A stretch of 52,545 nucleotides of DNA from Candidatus Methanocrinis natronophilus. Its GTDB lineage: Archaea > Halobacteriota > Methanosarcinia > Methanotrichales > Methanotrichaceae. Of the stretch, positions 33,383 through 42,266 are shown one piece after another. The first letter of the stretch is position 1. Each line of letters starts with the position of its first letter. Location of the stretch: positions 1-52,545 of the forward strand of contig JARFPK010000014.1 of NCBI GenBank assembly GCA_029167045.1, read 5' to 3'. The position numbers and the translations under genes were made by a program. The notes under the pieces are model-generated. The model saw only the letters and a list, made by a program, of their open reading frames with translations. It searched no databases and had not been told where the DNA came from.

Positions 33383-33443
33383 ATATTATCACCTCTGACC
33401 TGAATAGATAGATTATAAGCTTAAGTCTCTTTTGCCAAGCCTG

Positions 33444-34227
33444 CTACGGTCCTCCAAAACCCTCGACGAAGCTTCTGATACAGAGGGGAAGATCCTGGTG
33501 ATAGCCGCCCTCCAGGACGGCGAACCTGCGACCTTCACACCTCTCATCCGCTCCCTCCCGGAGGATCCGGCCGATCTTCCGGTAGTCGGAGAGGTCGAGG
33601 AGGCCGCCCCAGTCTAGGAGGTAGGTGTCGAAGCCCGCTGAGACGGCCAAAAGGTCGAAGTCGGATTGCGCGACGGCTTTCTCCACCTGGCCGATGTACC
33701 CCGCCGGGTCGAGGGCGAGGTAGTCGAACCCTGAGTCGATGGCACCTATGTTCGCGACCTTCACGCCGTCATCCCACCGGAATATCCCGGCGGTCCCGTC
33801 GCCGTAGTGGAGGTCGATATCGACGATCAGGACCTTACCCGTCCGCCCCTCGATCTTCCCATCCATCCGATCTTCAATCTTCCTGACGGCGACGGCGACG
33901 TTGTTGAAGTAGCACATACCCCAGGCGGTGGTGGCGGAGGCGTGGTGGCCCGGCGGCCTGACCAGGGCGAAGGCGGCTTCCCCCCGGAGGGCGATCTAGG
34001 CATGCGCCGCCGGCCGCCAGGAGCGCTGGCTCCAACATCCCCTTCCTCCTTACCGTCTCAATGTGCTCTCTGCTGTGGACCCTCGATACCTCTTCGAGGC
34101 TTGCGGGGAGGGGCTCCACGAAGTCGTAGCCCTGTAGCTCTCGGGCCGAGAGCCTTGCCCGGTCTGGGTTCTCGAAGGGGTTTGCGGAGTAACGCTCAGC
34201 GACCTTTTTCGAATATACGATCTTCAT
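33444..34227 (-). pseudogene. Histone deacetylase/acetoin utilisation family protein with a two-base frameshift
   Basis: The first part from ATG 34227 reads MKIVYSKKVAERYSANPFEN, with LPASLEEVSRVHSREHIETV and LLAAGGACL. At about 33996 the frame changes and continues as IALRGEAAFALVRPPGHHAS, ATTAWGMCYFNNVAVA and VLIVDIDLHYGDGT. RPPGHHA, CYFNN and the D-x-D-x-H-Y-G-D-G zinc site are the catalytic signatures of arginase-fold deacetylases. The sequence ctagatc at the joint would be restored by ctagagatc, so one AG or GA dinucleotide appears lost. All catalytic residues survive. It is either a very recent pseudogene or a sequence error. The biological substrate (acetylated polyamine or protein) is not known. 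Confidence 0.85.
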
Positions 34228-34792
34228 AATATAATCACTCGACCTGTCATTTAGATTATCATTATACAATCCTAGTCCTAATCATGGAACAGTTTAGCTA
34301 TATTATTTTGTTGATATCTAGATTGATACCAGCCTTGGTTGAGAGACATAACTGCTGTCTATCGGCTCATTTTATTATAGGTTAAGCTTGATCCATAGAG
34401 TTTAAATACAAAAATAGCACCCTTTAGAGTCAATTTATTTATGGAGGAGATTATGGACGCTGAATATCTATTTAGCAAGGTAATAACCTTGAGTAAACCT
34501 TGAGTAACATAAATATAGTTATGAATATAACTATTAGAACCTAAAAGAACCTCGCGAAGCTAAGACGAGAGGCAAATTCGATAAAATTTTCACGGATATT
34601 TCACGGATAATTCGTTTTATGTATCCCAAATATTTAGTAAAATTAGGTCAAAATTATCGATACTTCGAGGGGGACTGCAACCGTTCAAATCGAAATACGA
34701 TCTGATGCTACGACTCTTCTCGCAAGACAGGGGCGACCGCTGACCAAAACCTCCTTTTATACCCTCCCTCATCCCCTTCTGGAGCTTTACTT
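34228..34792. other. AT-rich intergenic region with two tandem 11-base duplications
   Basis: No intact gene. Two separate perfect tandem duplications occur: accttgagtaa twice at 34486-34507 and tttcacggata twice at 34588-34609. A 20-codon frame from 34441 is too short to support. A TATA-like ttttatacc (34756-34764) lies about 30 bases upstream of purB, fitting an archaeal promoter for it. Confidence 0.6.
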
Positions 34793-36133
34793 ATGGCGAT
34801 CCATCCCATCGAGTATCGTTATGGAAACCCGGAGATGAAGGACCTCTGGTCGGAGGATTACAGGTTTCGCTGCCTCTTTCGCGTCGAGGCGGCCCTCTCA
34901 CGGGCCGAGGAGGAGCTGGGGCTGATCCCGGCGGGGGCGGCCGACGACATCTCGCGCGCTGCGGCAAAGGCCAGCCCCGACCGGGCGAAGGAGATCGAGG
35001 ACGAGATCGGCCACGACATGATGGCCGTCGTCCACGCCCTCGCCGAGGCCTGCGAGTGGGCCGGGGAGTGGGTCCACCTGGGGGCGACCTCCAACGACAT
35101 CCTGGACACCGCGACGGGGCTACAGATCAAGGCCTCCCTGGAGGTTCTGGAGGAGAAGGTGAAGCGAGTTTTGGGTGTACTTCTCAAGCGGGCCGAGGTG
35201 CATAAGGGACTCGTCTGCGCCGGGAGGACCCACGGCCAGATCGGGGTTCCCACCACCTACGGCCTGCGGTTCGCCGTCTGGGCCTCGGAGATGGCCCGCC
35301 ATCTAGAGAGGCTCGCCCAGATGAAGCCCAGGGCCGCCGTGGGGAAGATGAGCGGTGCCGTCGGGACCCAGGCGGCCTTCGGCGCCGACGGCATGAAGAT
35401 CCAGGAGAGGGTGATGGAGATCCTCGACCTTTTCGAGGTGGACGTCTCCAACCAGGTCGTCCAGAGGGACCGCCATGCTGAGATGATCTGCTGGATGGGG
35501 CTTGTAGCCTCGACCCTGGAGAAGATCTGCGTCGAGATCAGGACCCTCCAGAGGTCCGAGATCGCCGAGGTCTCCGAGGTCTTCGGCAAGAGGCAGGTCG
35601 GCTCGAGCACCATGCCCCACAAGAGAAACCCCATAAAGTCCGAGCAGGTCTGCGGCCTCGCCCGGATCGTCCGGGCCCAGATGGAGCCGGCCTTCGCGAA
35701 CATACCCCTCTGGGACGAGAGGGACCTCACCAACTCCAGCTGCGAGAGGATCCTCTTTCCCGAGGCGTTCGTCTTCACAGACCACATCCTCGCCCTCACA
35801 GCCCGGATCCTGGAGGATATGTCAATAGATTTCGAGAATGTCGAAAGAAACCTCCACCTCCTCTCCGGCCTCAACATGGCGGAGTCGGTGATGGTGGAGC
35901 TGGCCAAGAGAGGGGTTGGGAGGCAGAAGGCCCACGAGATCATGAGGGGCGCCTCCATGAGGGCCGTCGAGGAGGGCCAGACCCTGGCATCGGTCCTGGC
36001 AGAAGAAGACGCGGTGGCGGTCCACCTCTCCCCCGAGGAGATCGACAGGCTCCTCGACCCGCACCACTATATAGGTACCGCCGTCGAGCAGGTCGACCGG
36101 CTCCTTTTGAAGCTGTCGCCGCTCCTGGACTGA
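34793..36133 (+). CDS. purB: Adenylosuccinate lyase
   Basis: A 446-residue fumarase-superfamily enzyme that splits SAICAR and adenylosuccinate, releasing fumarate in purine synthesis. Visible family segments are IHPIEYRYGNPEMKDLWSED, HDMMAVVHALAE with the catalytic His region, VHLGATSNDILDTATGLQ, and the flexible signature loop VGSSTMPHKRNPIKSEQVCG (about 279-298) with its catalytic Ser. Length matches archaeal PurB. Upstream is a TATA-like promoter; no clear ribosome site precedes the ATG, so a leaderless or short-leader transcript is possible. Its pathway partner purA is only a ruined copy in this window (574-1220). Confidence 0.97.
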   Translation: MAIHPIEYRYGNPEMKDLWSEDYRFRCLFRVEAALSRAEEELGLIPAGAADDISRAAAKASPDRAKEIEDEIGHDMMAVVHALAEACEWAGEWVHLGATSNDILDTATGLQIKASLEVLEEKVKRVLGVLLKRAEVHKGLVCAGRTHGQIGVPTTYGLRFAVWASEMARHLERLAQMKPRAAVGKMSGAVGTQAAFGADGMKIQERVMEILDLFEVDVSNQVVQRDRHAEMICWMGLVASTLEKICVEIRTLQRSEIAEVSEVFGKRQVGSSTMPHKRNPIKSEQVCGLARIVRAQMEPAFANIPLWDERDLTNSSCERILFPEAFVFTDHILALTARILEDMSIDFENVERNLHLLSGLNMAESVMVELAKRGVGRQKAHEIMRGASMRAVEEGQTLASVLAEEDAVAVHLSPEEIDRLLDPHHYIGTAVEQVDRLLLKLSPLLD

Positions 36134-36201
36134 AGGGAGCCTGGAGAGAGGGGCGCGAGGAGGAGAATACTACGCATGGGGTAAGGGACGTCTCGCCTGA
36201 G

Positions 36202-36801
36202 ATGAAGGCTCTGGAGAGCCCCCGGGCTGTCCTCCTGAAGCCGGGGCGTATCGAGAGGGACGAGGAGGGAAACGTCCTCGACGCCAGCTCCTCGGTCACC
36301 CTCATCATAGCAGGATCAAGAAAGATCGTCGTTGACACCGGGAAAGAGGAGGATGGCGGCGTCTTAACGGAGATGCTGGAGCATCAAGGCCTCTCTCCTG
36401 ACGACATCGAGATCGTCATCAACACCCACGACCATCCCGACCATTCTGGAAATAACCGACTATTTCAGAGAGCTATCGTCTTATCCGGCGAGGCTGAGGG
36501 CCAGTACCGTCTAAAGGAGGGGGATCTGGTAGCCCCCGGGGTATGGATTATGGAGACCCCGGGCCACACCCGGGGGAGCATATCCGTCGTCTGCGAATCG
36601 GAGCGGCAGATAGTGATGGCAGGAGACGCTCTCCCGCTTTTGGGAAACTATCTGAAGTGGGTCCCGCCACGCCTCCACGTCGATGGGGATCTTGCCATAA
36701 AGAGCATGGCGAGGATAGTAGGCCTCGCGGATCTGGTGGTTCCCGGCCACGATCTACCCTTCCTCGTACTGGAAGGAAGGCAGGTCTTCTCCCTGGACTG
36801 A
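36202..36801 (+). CDS. Metallo-beta-lactamase-fold hydrolase
   Basis: A 199-residue protein with the MBL metal motif NTHDHPDHSGN (about 74-84), ETPGHTRGSISVV (second His, about 118-130) and VMAGDAL (Asp), ending in VVPGHDLPF with the last His. All zinc or iron ligands are present. The small size and divergent lid resemble archaeal glyoxalase II-like or MBLAC1-type hydrolases, and the substrate cannot be read from sequence. It follows purB by 68 bases and could share its transcript. A related gene at 29235 is disrupted by an IS fragment. Confidence 0.85.
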   Translation: MKALESPRAVLLKPGRIERDEEGNVLDASSSVTLIIAGSRKIVVDTGKEEDGGVLTEMLEHQGLSPDDIEIVINTHDHPDHSGNNRLFQRAIVLSGEAEGQYRLKEGDLVAPGVWIMETPGHTRGSISVVCESERQIVMAGDALPLLGNYLKWVPPRLHVDGDLAIKSMARIVGLADLVVPGHDLPFLVLEGRQVFSLD

Positions 36802-36936
36802 ACACCTCGCCGGATTTGAGATCCTTCCGGGCGACTGCTAAAAATGTCATCTTGATTTCGATTAAATGCGGCAGCATTTGATAGAAAAATCCAAAAAGGC
36901 AATCTATTAATAGTAAAAAATGTAGATGGAGCGGCA

Positions 36937-37995
36937 ATGCAGCTGAAGCTTACATCAAAAGAGAGGCTGGTCCTCTACGGGCTAGCGCGGTACCCGGGGC
37001 TCAGCGATATCGATCTCGCCGGTAAGATCGGGGTTGATCGATCTACCATATTCAAGAGCAAAAGAAAGTTCAGGGAATGGGAGATGGTCCAGCTCCTGAA
37101 CGTCCCGACGGGGATGGGGGTGGGAGCTGAGATGATGACTGCGATCTTCGCCACCTACAAGCCGAACGCGCCCGTAGAAGTGAGGGGAAAGGATCCGGGG
37201 TTGAAGGAGTGGGTCAACCATCCCCACTGTGTATTTCACTCGGCGACCGATACCGACTCCGTATCGATGGTCTACTCCAAGAGCTTCACAGACTTCAAAA
37301 AGACGTTCTATCCCGTCATCGACGACTACAGAGACGCCGGGTTCGTCGAGGAGATCAGTTGTTATCATTACCCCTTCTCCATCACCAGAGTCTCCTGGGA
37401 CTCCGCCCTAGCCGTCGATAACACCTTCGGCCTCGTCAGGACCGACCTCCAGGAGGAGCCGCCCATCGAGGAGGTGATCACCGATGCCGTCAAGCTGACA
37501 GAGAAGGACAAGCTCGCTCTCCACGCCTTCGTCAAATATCCGACCCTCTCGGATCTGGAGCTCTCCCGCAGGACCGGGATCTCCAGGCCCACCATATCCG
37601 GGAAGAGGAACAAGTTCTTCGAGAGCGGTCTATTGAGCCGGCAGGCGAACGTCAACTGGAAGAAGATCGGATGCGAGCTTATGATCTTCTACCACATCAA
37701 AGTCCGGCCGAAGGCGACATCCGAGGATATGATGGAGGTCTACTCCTCGTTCAGGAGGATCGGCGCCGCCGTCTGCAGCTACATCCAGCCTGGGGAGATC
37801 TTCGGCTCCTTCCTCTCCCAGTGCTACGTCGAGATGAAAGAGAGGATGGATCTGGAGGTTAAAGGTCTCAGCGAGGCGGGGCTCGTCACGGAGAGGCCAT
37901 ATTACGTCATAATGCCCCTGCGGGATCTTAAGGAGGGGAAGATCGATTACGCCCCCATGGTGAAGTCGATGCTCGAGGTCGAGACAGACTTATGA
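36937..37995 (+). CDS. Archaeal transcription regulator with two winged-helix repeats
   Basis: A 352-residue protein built as an internal duplication. Residues 1 to about 165 and about 185 to 345 each start with a Lrp/AsnC-like helix-turn-helix: LTSKERLVLYGLARYPGLSD and DRSTIFKSKRKFREW, then LTEKDKLALHAFVKYPTLSD and ISRPTISGKRNKFFESGLL. Each is followed by a mixed alpha/beta domain. The repeat strengthens the DNA-binding assignment. Its stop overlaps the dtdA start as ATGA, so the two are coupled. The ligand and targets are unknown. The AT-rich leader (36850-36930, with aatctattaatagtaaaaaa) is a likely promoter and possible self-binding site. Confidence 0.8.
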   Translation: MQLKLTSKERLVLYGLARYPGLSDIDLAGKIGVDRSTIFKSKRKFREWEMVQLLNVPTGMGVGAEMMTAIFATYKPNAPVEVRGKDPGLKEWVNHPHCVFHSATDTDSVSMVYSKSFTDFKKTFYPVIDDYRDAGFVEEISCYHYPFSITRVSWDSALAVDNTFGLVRTDLQEEPPIEEVITDAVKLTEKDKLALHAFVKYPTLSDLELSRRTGISRPTISGKRNKFFESGLLSRQANVNWKKIGCELMIFYHIKVRPKATSEDMMEVYSSFRRIGAAVCSYIQPGEIFGSFLSQCYVEMKERMDLEVKGLSEAGLVTERPYYVIMPLRDLKEGKIDYAPMVKSMLEVETDL

Positions 37996-38834
37996 CCGCA
38001 GAGACCGTCGTCGTCGCTACATCGACCGACCCCGCCAGCATCAACATCGCCGAGAGCCTATTGAGCCTCGCCCCCTGGAGGAGCGACGGCGGACCTATCC
38101 ACCGGTTCGCAAATTACAGCCTCGTCGTCTTCGACGAGAAGCTGATCCATCTGGAGAACCTGGAATCTTCTCTTGAGGGGATCGGCCTATCCCCAGATCT
38201 TATCGTCTTCGCCTCGAGGCACCAGGCAAAAGACGGCATCCCCAGGCTCTGCGGCCACTTCTCGGGAAACTGTGGGGAGGCGATGATGGGAGGCCGGGAT
38301 AAAGAGCTGGCGGTACCGGCTCCATCCGCCCTCAAGTCCTTCATCCTGGGGCTGGCAGCCGACCCCCTGGAGGGTTTCGATATCACCGTCGAGGCTACCC
38401 ACCACGGCCCCACCGATTTAAACGTGCCATCCTTCTTCGCCGAGATCGGAAGCTATCATGAGCAGTGGAGAAACCCCTACGCAGGCAGAGCCGTCGCGAG
38501 GTCTATATTGAGCCTCCAGTATCAAGACCTCCCAGCTCTCATCGGCTTCGGCGGCGGCCACTATGTGACGAGGCAGAACCGGCTGATGATGGAGACCGGC
38601 GTCGTTTTCGGTCATCTCTTCTCAAAGTACCAGGCAGAAGGGCTCGACGCCGAGATCGTCGAGGAGGCGGTGAGAACGTCCGGGGCGGTGGCGGCCTATC
38701 TAGATAGAAAGTCCCTCCGATCGGCGGTGCGGGTGAAGATCGTGGAGGCGGTAGAGGATATCGGCCTTCCGGCGATGAGGGAGAGGGAGATCAGGGAGAC
38801 CTACCCCCTGGAGGAGACGGCGGCCCCGGTCTAA
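37992..38834 (+). CDS. dtdA: D-aminoacyl-tRNA deacylase (archaeal DTD2 type)
   Basis: A 280-residue enzyme that removes D-amino acids wrongly charged on tRNA. Family segments are visible: LIVFASRHQAKDGIPRLCGH and FSGN, TVEATHHGPTDLNVPSFFAE and IGSYHEQW, and LIGFGGGHYVTRQNRLM, in the order expected for archaeal DtdA/GEK1. Zinc-binding His residues sit in HHGPT and GGGHY. Length is typical (about 270-280). It is translated with the upstream double-HTH regulator through a four-base overlap. After it comes a 300-base spacer before the alcohol dehydrogenase gene. Confidence 0.93.
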   Translation: MTAETVVVATSTDPASINIAESLLSLAPWRSDGGPIHRFANYSLVVFDEKLIHLENLESSLEGIGLSPDLIVFASRHQAKDGIPRLCGHFSGNCGEAMMGGRDKELAVPAPSALKSFILGLAADPLEGFDITVEATHHGPTDLNVPSFFAEIGSYHEQWRNPYAGRAVARSILSLQYQDLPALIGFGGGHYVTRQNRLMMETGVVFGHLFSKYQAEGLDAEIVEEAVRTSGAVAAYLDRKSLRSAVRVKIVEAVEDIGLPAMREREIRETYPLEETAAPV

Positions 38835-39141
38835 AGGCCTCATCCACCTCCAGTCGTTTCGCCTCTTACCTGATTTCTTTCTTCTATCTCACCTCTTTTT
38901 GGCCATTTCGCCTCTCCAGCCCTCCCCCTGACAGCGCCTCTTCTCATCGAAATGATCTCAAAATCCGAATACGAATTTGATATAACTAAACCCAGCTTTA
39001 TCTCCGATCAATCTTTGTGAATTATAAGAAACTGTTAAATATCAGAATATGCCTCCATGAGCTGGAGAAGGAGGGTTATATCCCCTTCATGGAGGTTTGA
39101 ATTGTGGAGAGCTGTATAATAACAATGGGGGCAACTTTTTC
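38835..39141. other. Spacer and probable promoter of the alcohol dehydrogenase gene
   Basis: The first 100 bases are pyrimidine-rich on plus (cctcttacctgatttctttc and similar), a plausible terminator zone for dtdA. A TATA-like gttaaatatc lies at 39034-39043. A long imperfect hairpin occupies 39052-39095, between that box and the ATG at 39142. I see no gene in it. Confidence 0.5.
39052..39095 (+). promoter_or_regulatory. Inverted repeat in the leader of the alcohol dehydrogenase gene
   Basis: cctccatga (39052-39060) and tcatggagg (39087-39095) are perfect nine-base inverted arms. Inside them a second, bulged pairing of gaagg-a-ggg with ccccttc is possible. The element lies about 10 bases after the TATA-like box and 46 bases before the start codon, where a repressor would block transcription or an RNA hairpin would form in the leader. 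The ligand or protein is unknown. Confidence 0.5.
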
Positions 39142-40173
39142 ATGATCGCCGCCGTCCTGGAGGCGCCGAGGAGAATGGACCTGCGGGAGGTGGAGGATCC
39201 GGTCTGCCCCGAAGGAGGTCTCCTCATGAAGGTGGAGGCCTCCTCGATATGCAGCACCGACATCAAGATGTACGAGCGCGGCCAGAGGGATCTCGTCTAC
39301 CCCCGGATCCTGGGCCACGAGATCTCCGGAGTGGTCTTTGAGGAGGACGGTGCTGGCCTCCAGGTCGGCGATAGGGTCCAGATCTACCCCGGTGTCTACT
39401 GCGGAAGCTGCCCTTACTGCCGGAGGAAGACAGAGAACCTCTGCGAGGGGATCAGGATCATCGGCTTCAACCTCGACGGCGGGTTTGCGGAATACCTCTC
39501 GGTCCCCGAGCAATCGGTGAAGAACGGATCCGTCAACCCCATCCCCGATGGCTTAGATTTCGAGGAGGCGGCGCTGGCAGAGCCCCTCGGCTGCTGCATA
39601 AACTCCCAGGAGATGGCGAGGGTCCAAGATGGAGATTCCGTCCTGATCTTTGGGGCGGGTCCTGCGGGTCTCCTTCATGCCATGCTCGCCCGACTCAGGG
39701 GGGCGTCGGTGGTAGCCGCAGCCGAGACCCTGGACAGCCGGGCGCGCCTCGCCCGATCCTCGGCGGATCTCGTCGTCAATCCCGATAGGGACGATCTCTT
39801 CTATCTCGGGATGGATCTGACGGGAGGAAGGGGATTTGACGTCATAATCCTCGCCAGCCGGGACGTCCCCGTCGCCTCCGAATTATTTTCTCTCCTCGCC
39901 CCACGAGGCCGGATATCTCTCTTCTCAGGGCTCCCCCCGGATCTCGCCTCGGCCAGTCTGGACTTCAACCGGCTCCACTACCGGGAACATATGATCGTCG
40001 GCTCCTACGGATGCACCCCCGCCCAGAACCGTAAGGCTCTGGAGCTGATCTCGGGGGGGATGGACGTCCGCAGGCTGATCACCGAGAGGGTATCTCTCCG
40101 GAAGATATGGCGGGGGATGGAGCACGCCAGGGGGCGCCGGGGGCTGAAGGCGGTGGTGACCGATTTTGGATAG
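39142..40173 (+). CDS. Zinc-dependent medium-chain alcohol/sugar dehydrogenase
   Basis: A 343-residue medium-chain dehydrogenase. Catalytic zinc ligands appear in SICSTDIK (Cys) and PRILGHEISG (His-Glu). The structural zinc site is CGSCPYCRRKTENLC with four cysteines. The nucleotide-binding fold carries VLIFGAGPAGLLHA. It is closest in feel to threonine/sorbitol dehydrogenase-type proteins (COG1063); the substrate cannot be fixed. Archaeal homologues are common, but this one follows an unusual inverted repeat and precedes a TrpD-family gene by 58 bases. ATG 39142 starts the conserved MIAAVLEAP; an in-frame extension to 39097 overlaps the hairpin region and was not used. Confidence 0.87.
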   Translation: MIAAVLEAPRRMDLREVEDPVCPEGGLLMKVEASSICSTDIKMYERGQRDLVYPRILGHEISGVVFEEDGAGLQVGDRVQIYPGVYCGSCPYCRRKTENLCEGIRIIGFNLDGGFAEYLSVPEQSVKNGSVNPIPDGLDFEEAALAEPLGCCINSQEMARVQDGDSVLIFGAGPAGLLHAMLARLRGASVVAAAETLDSRARLARSSADLVVNPDRDDLFYLGMDLTGGRGFDVIILASRDVPVASELFSLLAPRGRISLFSGLPPDLASASLDFNRLHYREHMIVGSYGCTPAQNRKALELISGGMDVRRLITERVSLRKIWRGMEHARGRRGLKAVVTDFG

Positions 40174-40231
40174 CGATCCGGTCCGGATAGGGATGGAGAT
40201 CAGATGGATCGGACGGATTTGGATGGAGTGA

Positions 40232-41383
40232 TTGGATTTGGATGATGCAGCATTGATATTTGGGTCGCGGATGAACCGGCTGATAGCCGGAGAGAGCCTT
40301 TCGAGAGAGGAGGCGAGGGAGATGTTCTCCCAGGTGATCTCCGACGAGCAGCCCGACGTCCATCAGGGGGCGTTTCTGGCGGCGATCACCGCCAAGGGTC
40401 CCACCTCCGATGAGATAGCCGGAGGCTGGGATGCGATCTATGCCCTTGACACCTTCAAGGCGTTCCCTCGGGTCTGCGGGGAGCTCTTCGAGAACTGCGG
40501 GACGGGGATGGACGCCGTCGAGACCTTCAACATCTCCACCGCGGCGTCGATGGTGGCCGCCGCTGCCGGAGTTCCCATGGCAAAGCACGGATCGAGGGGG
40601 ATAACCTCCCGGTGCGGCACCGTCGACATCCTGGAGGTCCTCGGGGTGGAGGTGGAGGCAGACCCGGAGGTGGTGGTGAGGAGCATCGAGAGGGCGGGGA
40701 TAGGGATCTTCAACGGCATGAGCCCCAAAGTCCATCCCGAGGGGCTCGGCCGGATCCTCGCAAAGATCAGGTTCGGCACCGTCCTGAACATAGCCGGGTC
40801 CCTGGCAAACCCGGCGATGCCCCGGCAGGGCCTGCGGGGGGTCTACTCAAAGGAGCTGGTCGTTCCCATCGCGGAGGCGATGAAGAAGATAGGCTACACC
40901 AGGGCGATGGTCGTCCACGGCCTCTCCGCCGACGGCATAAGGGGTATGGACGAGGTATCTCCCTCGGGAGAGACGATCGTCGCGGAGCTTCGTGAGGACG
41001 GCAGGATCGCCACCTTCCGGGTATCCCCTCGGGACTTCGGGGCGGAACCGGTGGACGAGAACCTCCTCATCCCCCGGGAAGATCGGGTCGGAGAGGCGGT
41101 GGAGCTTCTGCGGGTCCTCTCCGGGATGGAGAGGGGTCCGAGGGAGACGACGGTATGCATCAACGCAGCCCCCATCCTCCTCCTCACTGGGAAGGCCGAT
41201 GACCTGCGGGATGGTTTCCTGGCGTCCAAGGATCTCATCAGGTCGGGGGAAGCCCTGGATAAGCTCGGCGAGTGGGTAGTCTCCCAGAACTCCGACCCCA
41301 TCGCCGGGGCCGAGAGGCTGGAACTTCTCATCGATATGGCCAGCGGATGGGAAGATCATAGAGGCGGCTTGGTGGCGGCTTGA
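40232..41383 (+). CDS. Anthranilate phosphoribosyltransferase-family enzyme (TrpD-like)
   Basis: A 383-residue member of the TrpD/nucleoside phosphorylase family. FNISTAASMVAAAAGVPMAK and KHGSRGITSRCGTVDILEVL carry the phosphoribosyl pyrophosphate and anthranilate sites, and PRQGLRGVYSKELVVPIAEA the following helices. The usual GTGGD motif reads CGTGMD, and KHGNRSxSS reads KHGSRGITS, so it may not be a true anthranilate enzyme. No trp genes are adjacent; the partner upstream is a zinc alcohol dehydrogenase. Length is about 40 residues above typical TrpD. The start is TTG 40232 after GGAG, with ATG 40271 as alternative. A methanogen paralogue with another substrate is likely. Confidence 0.75.
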   Translation: MDLDDAALIFGSRMNRLIAGESLSREEAREMFSQVISDEQPDVHQGAFLAAITAKGPTSDEIAGGWDAIYALDTFKAFPRVCGELFENCGTGMDAVETFNISTAASMVAAAAGVPMAKHGSRGITSRCGTVDILEVLGVEVEADPEVVVRSIERAGIGIFNGMSPKVHPEGLGRILAKIRFGTVLNIAGSLANPAMPRQGLRGVYSKELVVPIAEAMKKIGYTRAMVVHGLSADGIRGMDEVSPSGETIVAELREDGRIATFRVSPRDFGAEPVDENLLIPREDRVGEAVELLRVLSGMERGPRETTVCINAAPILLLTGKADDLRDGFLASKDLIRSGEALDKLGEWVVSQNSDPIAGAERLELLIDMASGWEDHRGGLVAA

Positions 41384-41460
41384 GAATATCGGCGGTGATG
41401 GGAAGGTGTTATACCCCCTCACGCCGATCCCGTCTCTTATCCCTTCAGATAAAAGCATCC

Positions 41461-42030
41461 TCAAACTCGTCCATCTCCTCCCGCAGCGCCGCCGTCCCCA
41501 ATATCGAGGATCTCCGACACCTTCGCCAGGTAACCTTCCATGTACTCGTCGCAGACCTCCCACTCGACATCGACATCGATCTCCGTCATGATCTCCTGGA
41601 GCTGGACCTTCACCTGTTCCCATGTGTACTTGTTCGCAGATCTGCAAAGCTCCGTCAGGAGGCGCAAGGTGGGGACGAAGATCTTTCTGAACTCTGACCT
41701 TATGAAGGCCATGAAGGGCTCCGAGAGGTCCCGGTAGACGTAAGACCGCAGCTCCGCCAGGATCTCGTACTGGGAGTGGCAGGGATCGTCATAGGGATCG
41801 GGGGAATCCCTCTCCCAGTGCTCGCCGAGGCTCTCGTACCCCTTCTTGATCATATCGTCGACCCGCTTCTTGCCTTCACCGTCGCCGATCTCGGCGACGA
41901 GCCTGTATCCTGTGAGCCTCAAACGGAGGAGCTGGACCCTCCCCTCCTCGAAGCTGAGGTTGAGATGGAACCTGCCGAGGTAGCCTTCCATATGGTTCAG
42001 CCTCGTCTCCGGGTCGAAGGTGACGGCCAC
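41461..42030 (-). CDS. Conserved-looking hypothetical protein, probable C-terminal frameshift
   Basis: A 189-residue helical, charged protein (YLGRFHLNLSFEEGRVQLLR at the start; HWERDSPDPYDDPCHSQYEI; RLLTELCRSANKYTWEQVK) that I do not recognise. It has no membrane segment or metal motif. The end reads SEILDIGDGGAAGGDGRV, while another frame from the same point reads LREEMDEFEDAFI with a stop at 41446, which looks like the natural acidic tail. A small indel near 41500 is therefore likely. The gene is convergent with the TrpD-like gene and divergent from the lipid prenyltransferase, so it is a single unit. Confidence 0.6.
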   Translation of the reverse strand: MAVTFDPETRLNHMEGYLGRFHLNLSFEEGRVQLLRLRLTGYRLVAEIGDGEGKKRVDDMIKKGYESLGEHWERDSPDPYDDPCHSQYEILAELRSYVYRDLSEPFMAFIRSEFRKIFVPTLRLLTELCRSANKYTWEQVKVQLQEIMTEIDVDVEWEVCDEYMEGYLAKVSEILDIGDGGAAGGDGRV

Positions 42031-42266
42031 CGGATCACCTCCCCTGAAACCCGTCGTTTACCGCCACCGGCCTTCCTCCTCTCCCGCCCTCGTCGATCTA
42101 TCAGATGTCCGTGACCCATTCATAATGGGAGTTATATATCTTCAGAGTTTAAGACCTTTGGCCTCGGATCAAACGGCAGTGCTCTTTAGGCACATCGACG
42201 ACGGGGGAATAAATTTATCCGTATGCGGGAGCTAAAGCGAACTCCGTCGGGAGGATTTGTAGGACG

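Noticed and set aside
34441-34503. A 20-codon frame upstream of purB
   Set aside because: Too short, overlaps the tandem 11-base repeat and has no supporting signal. It is probably chance in AT-rich DNA.
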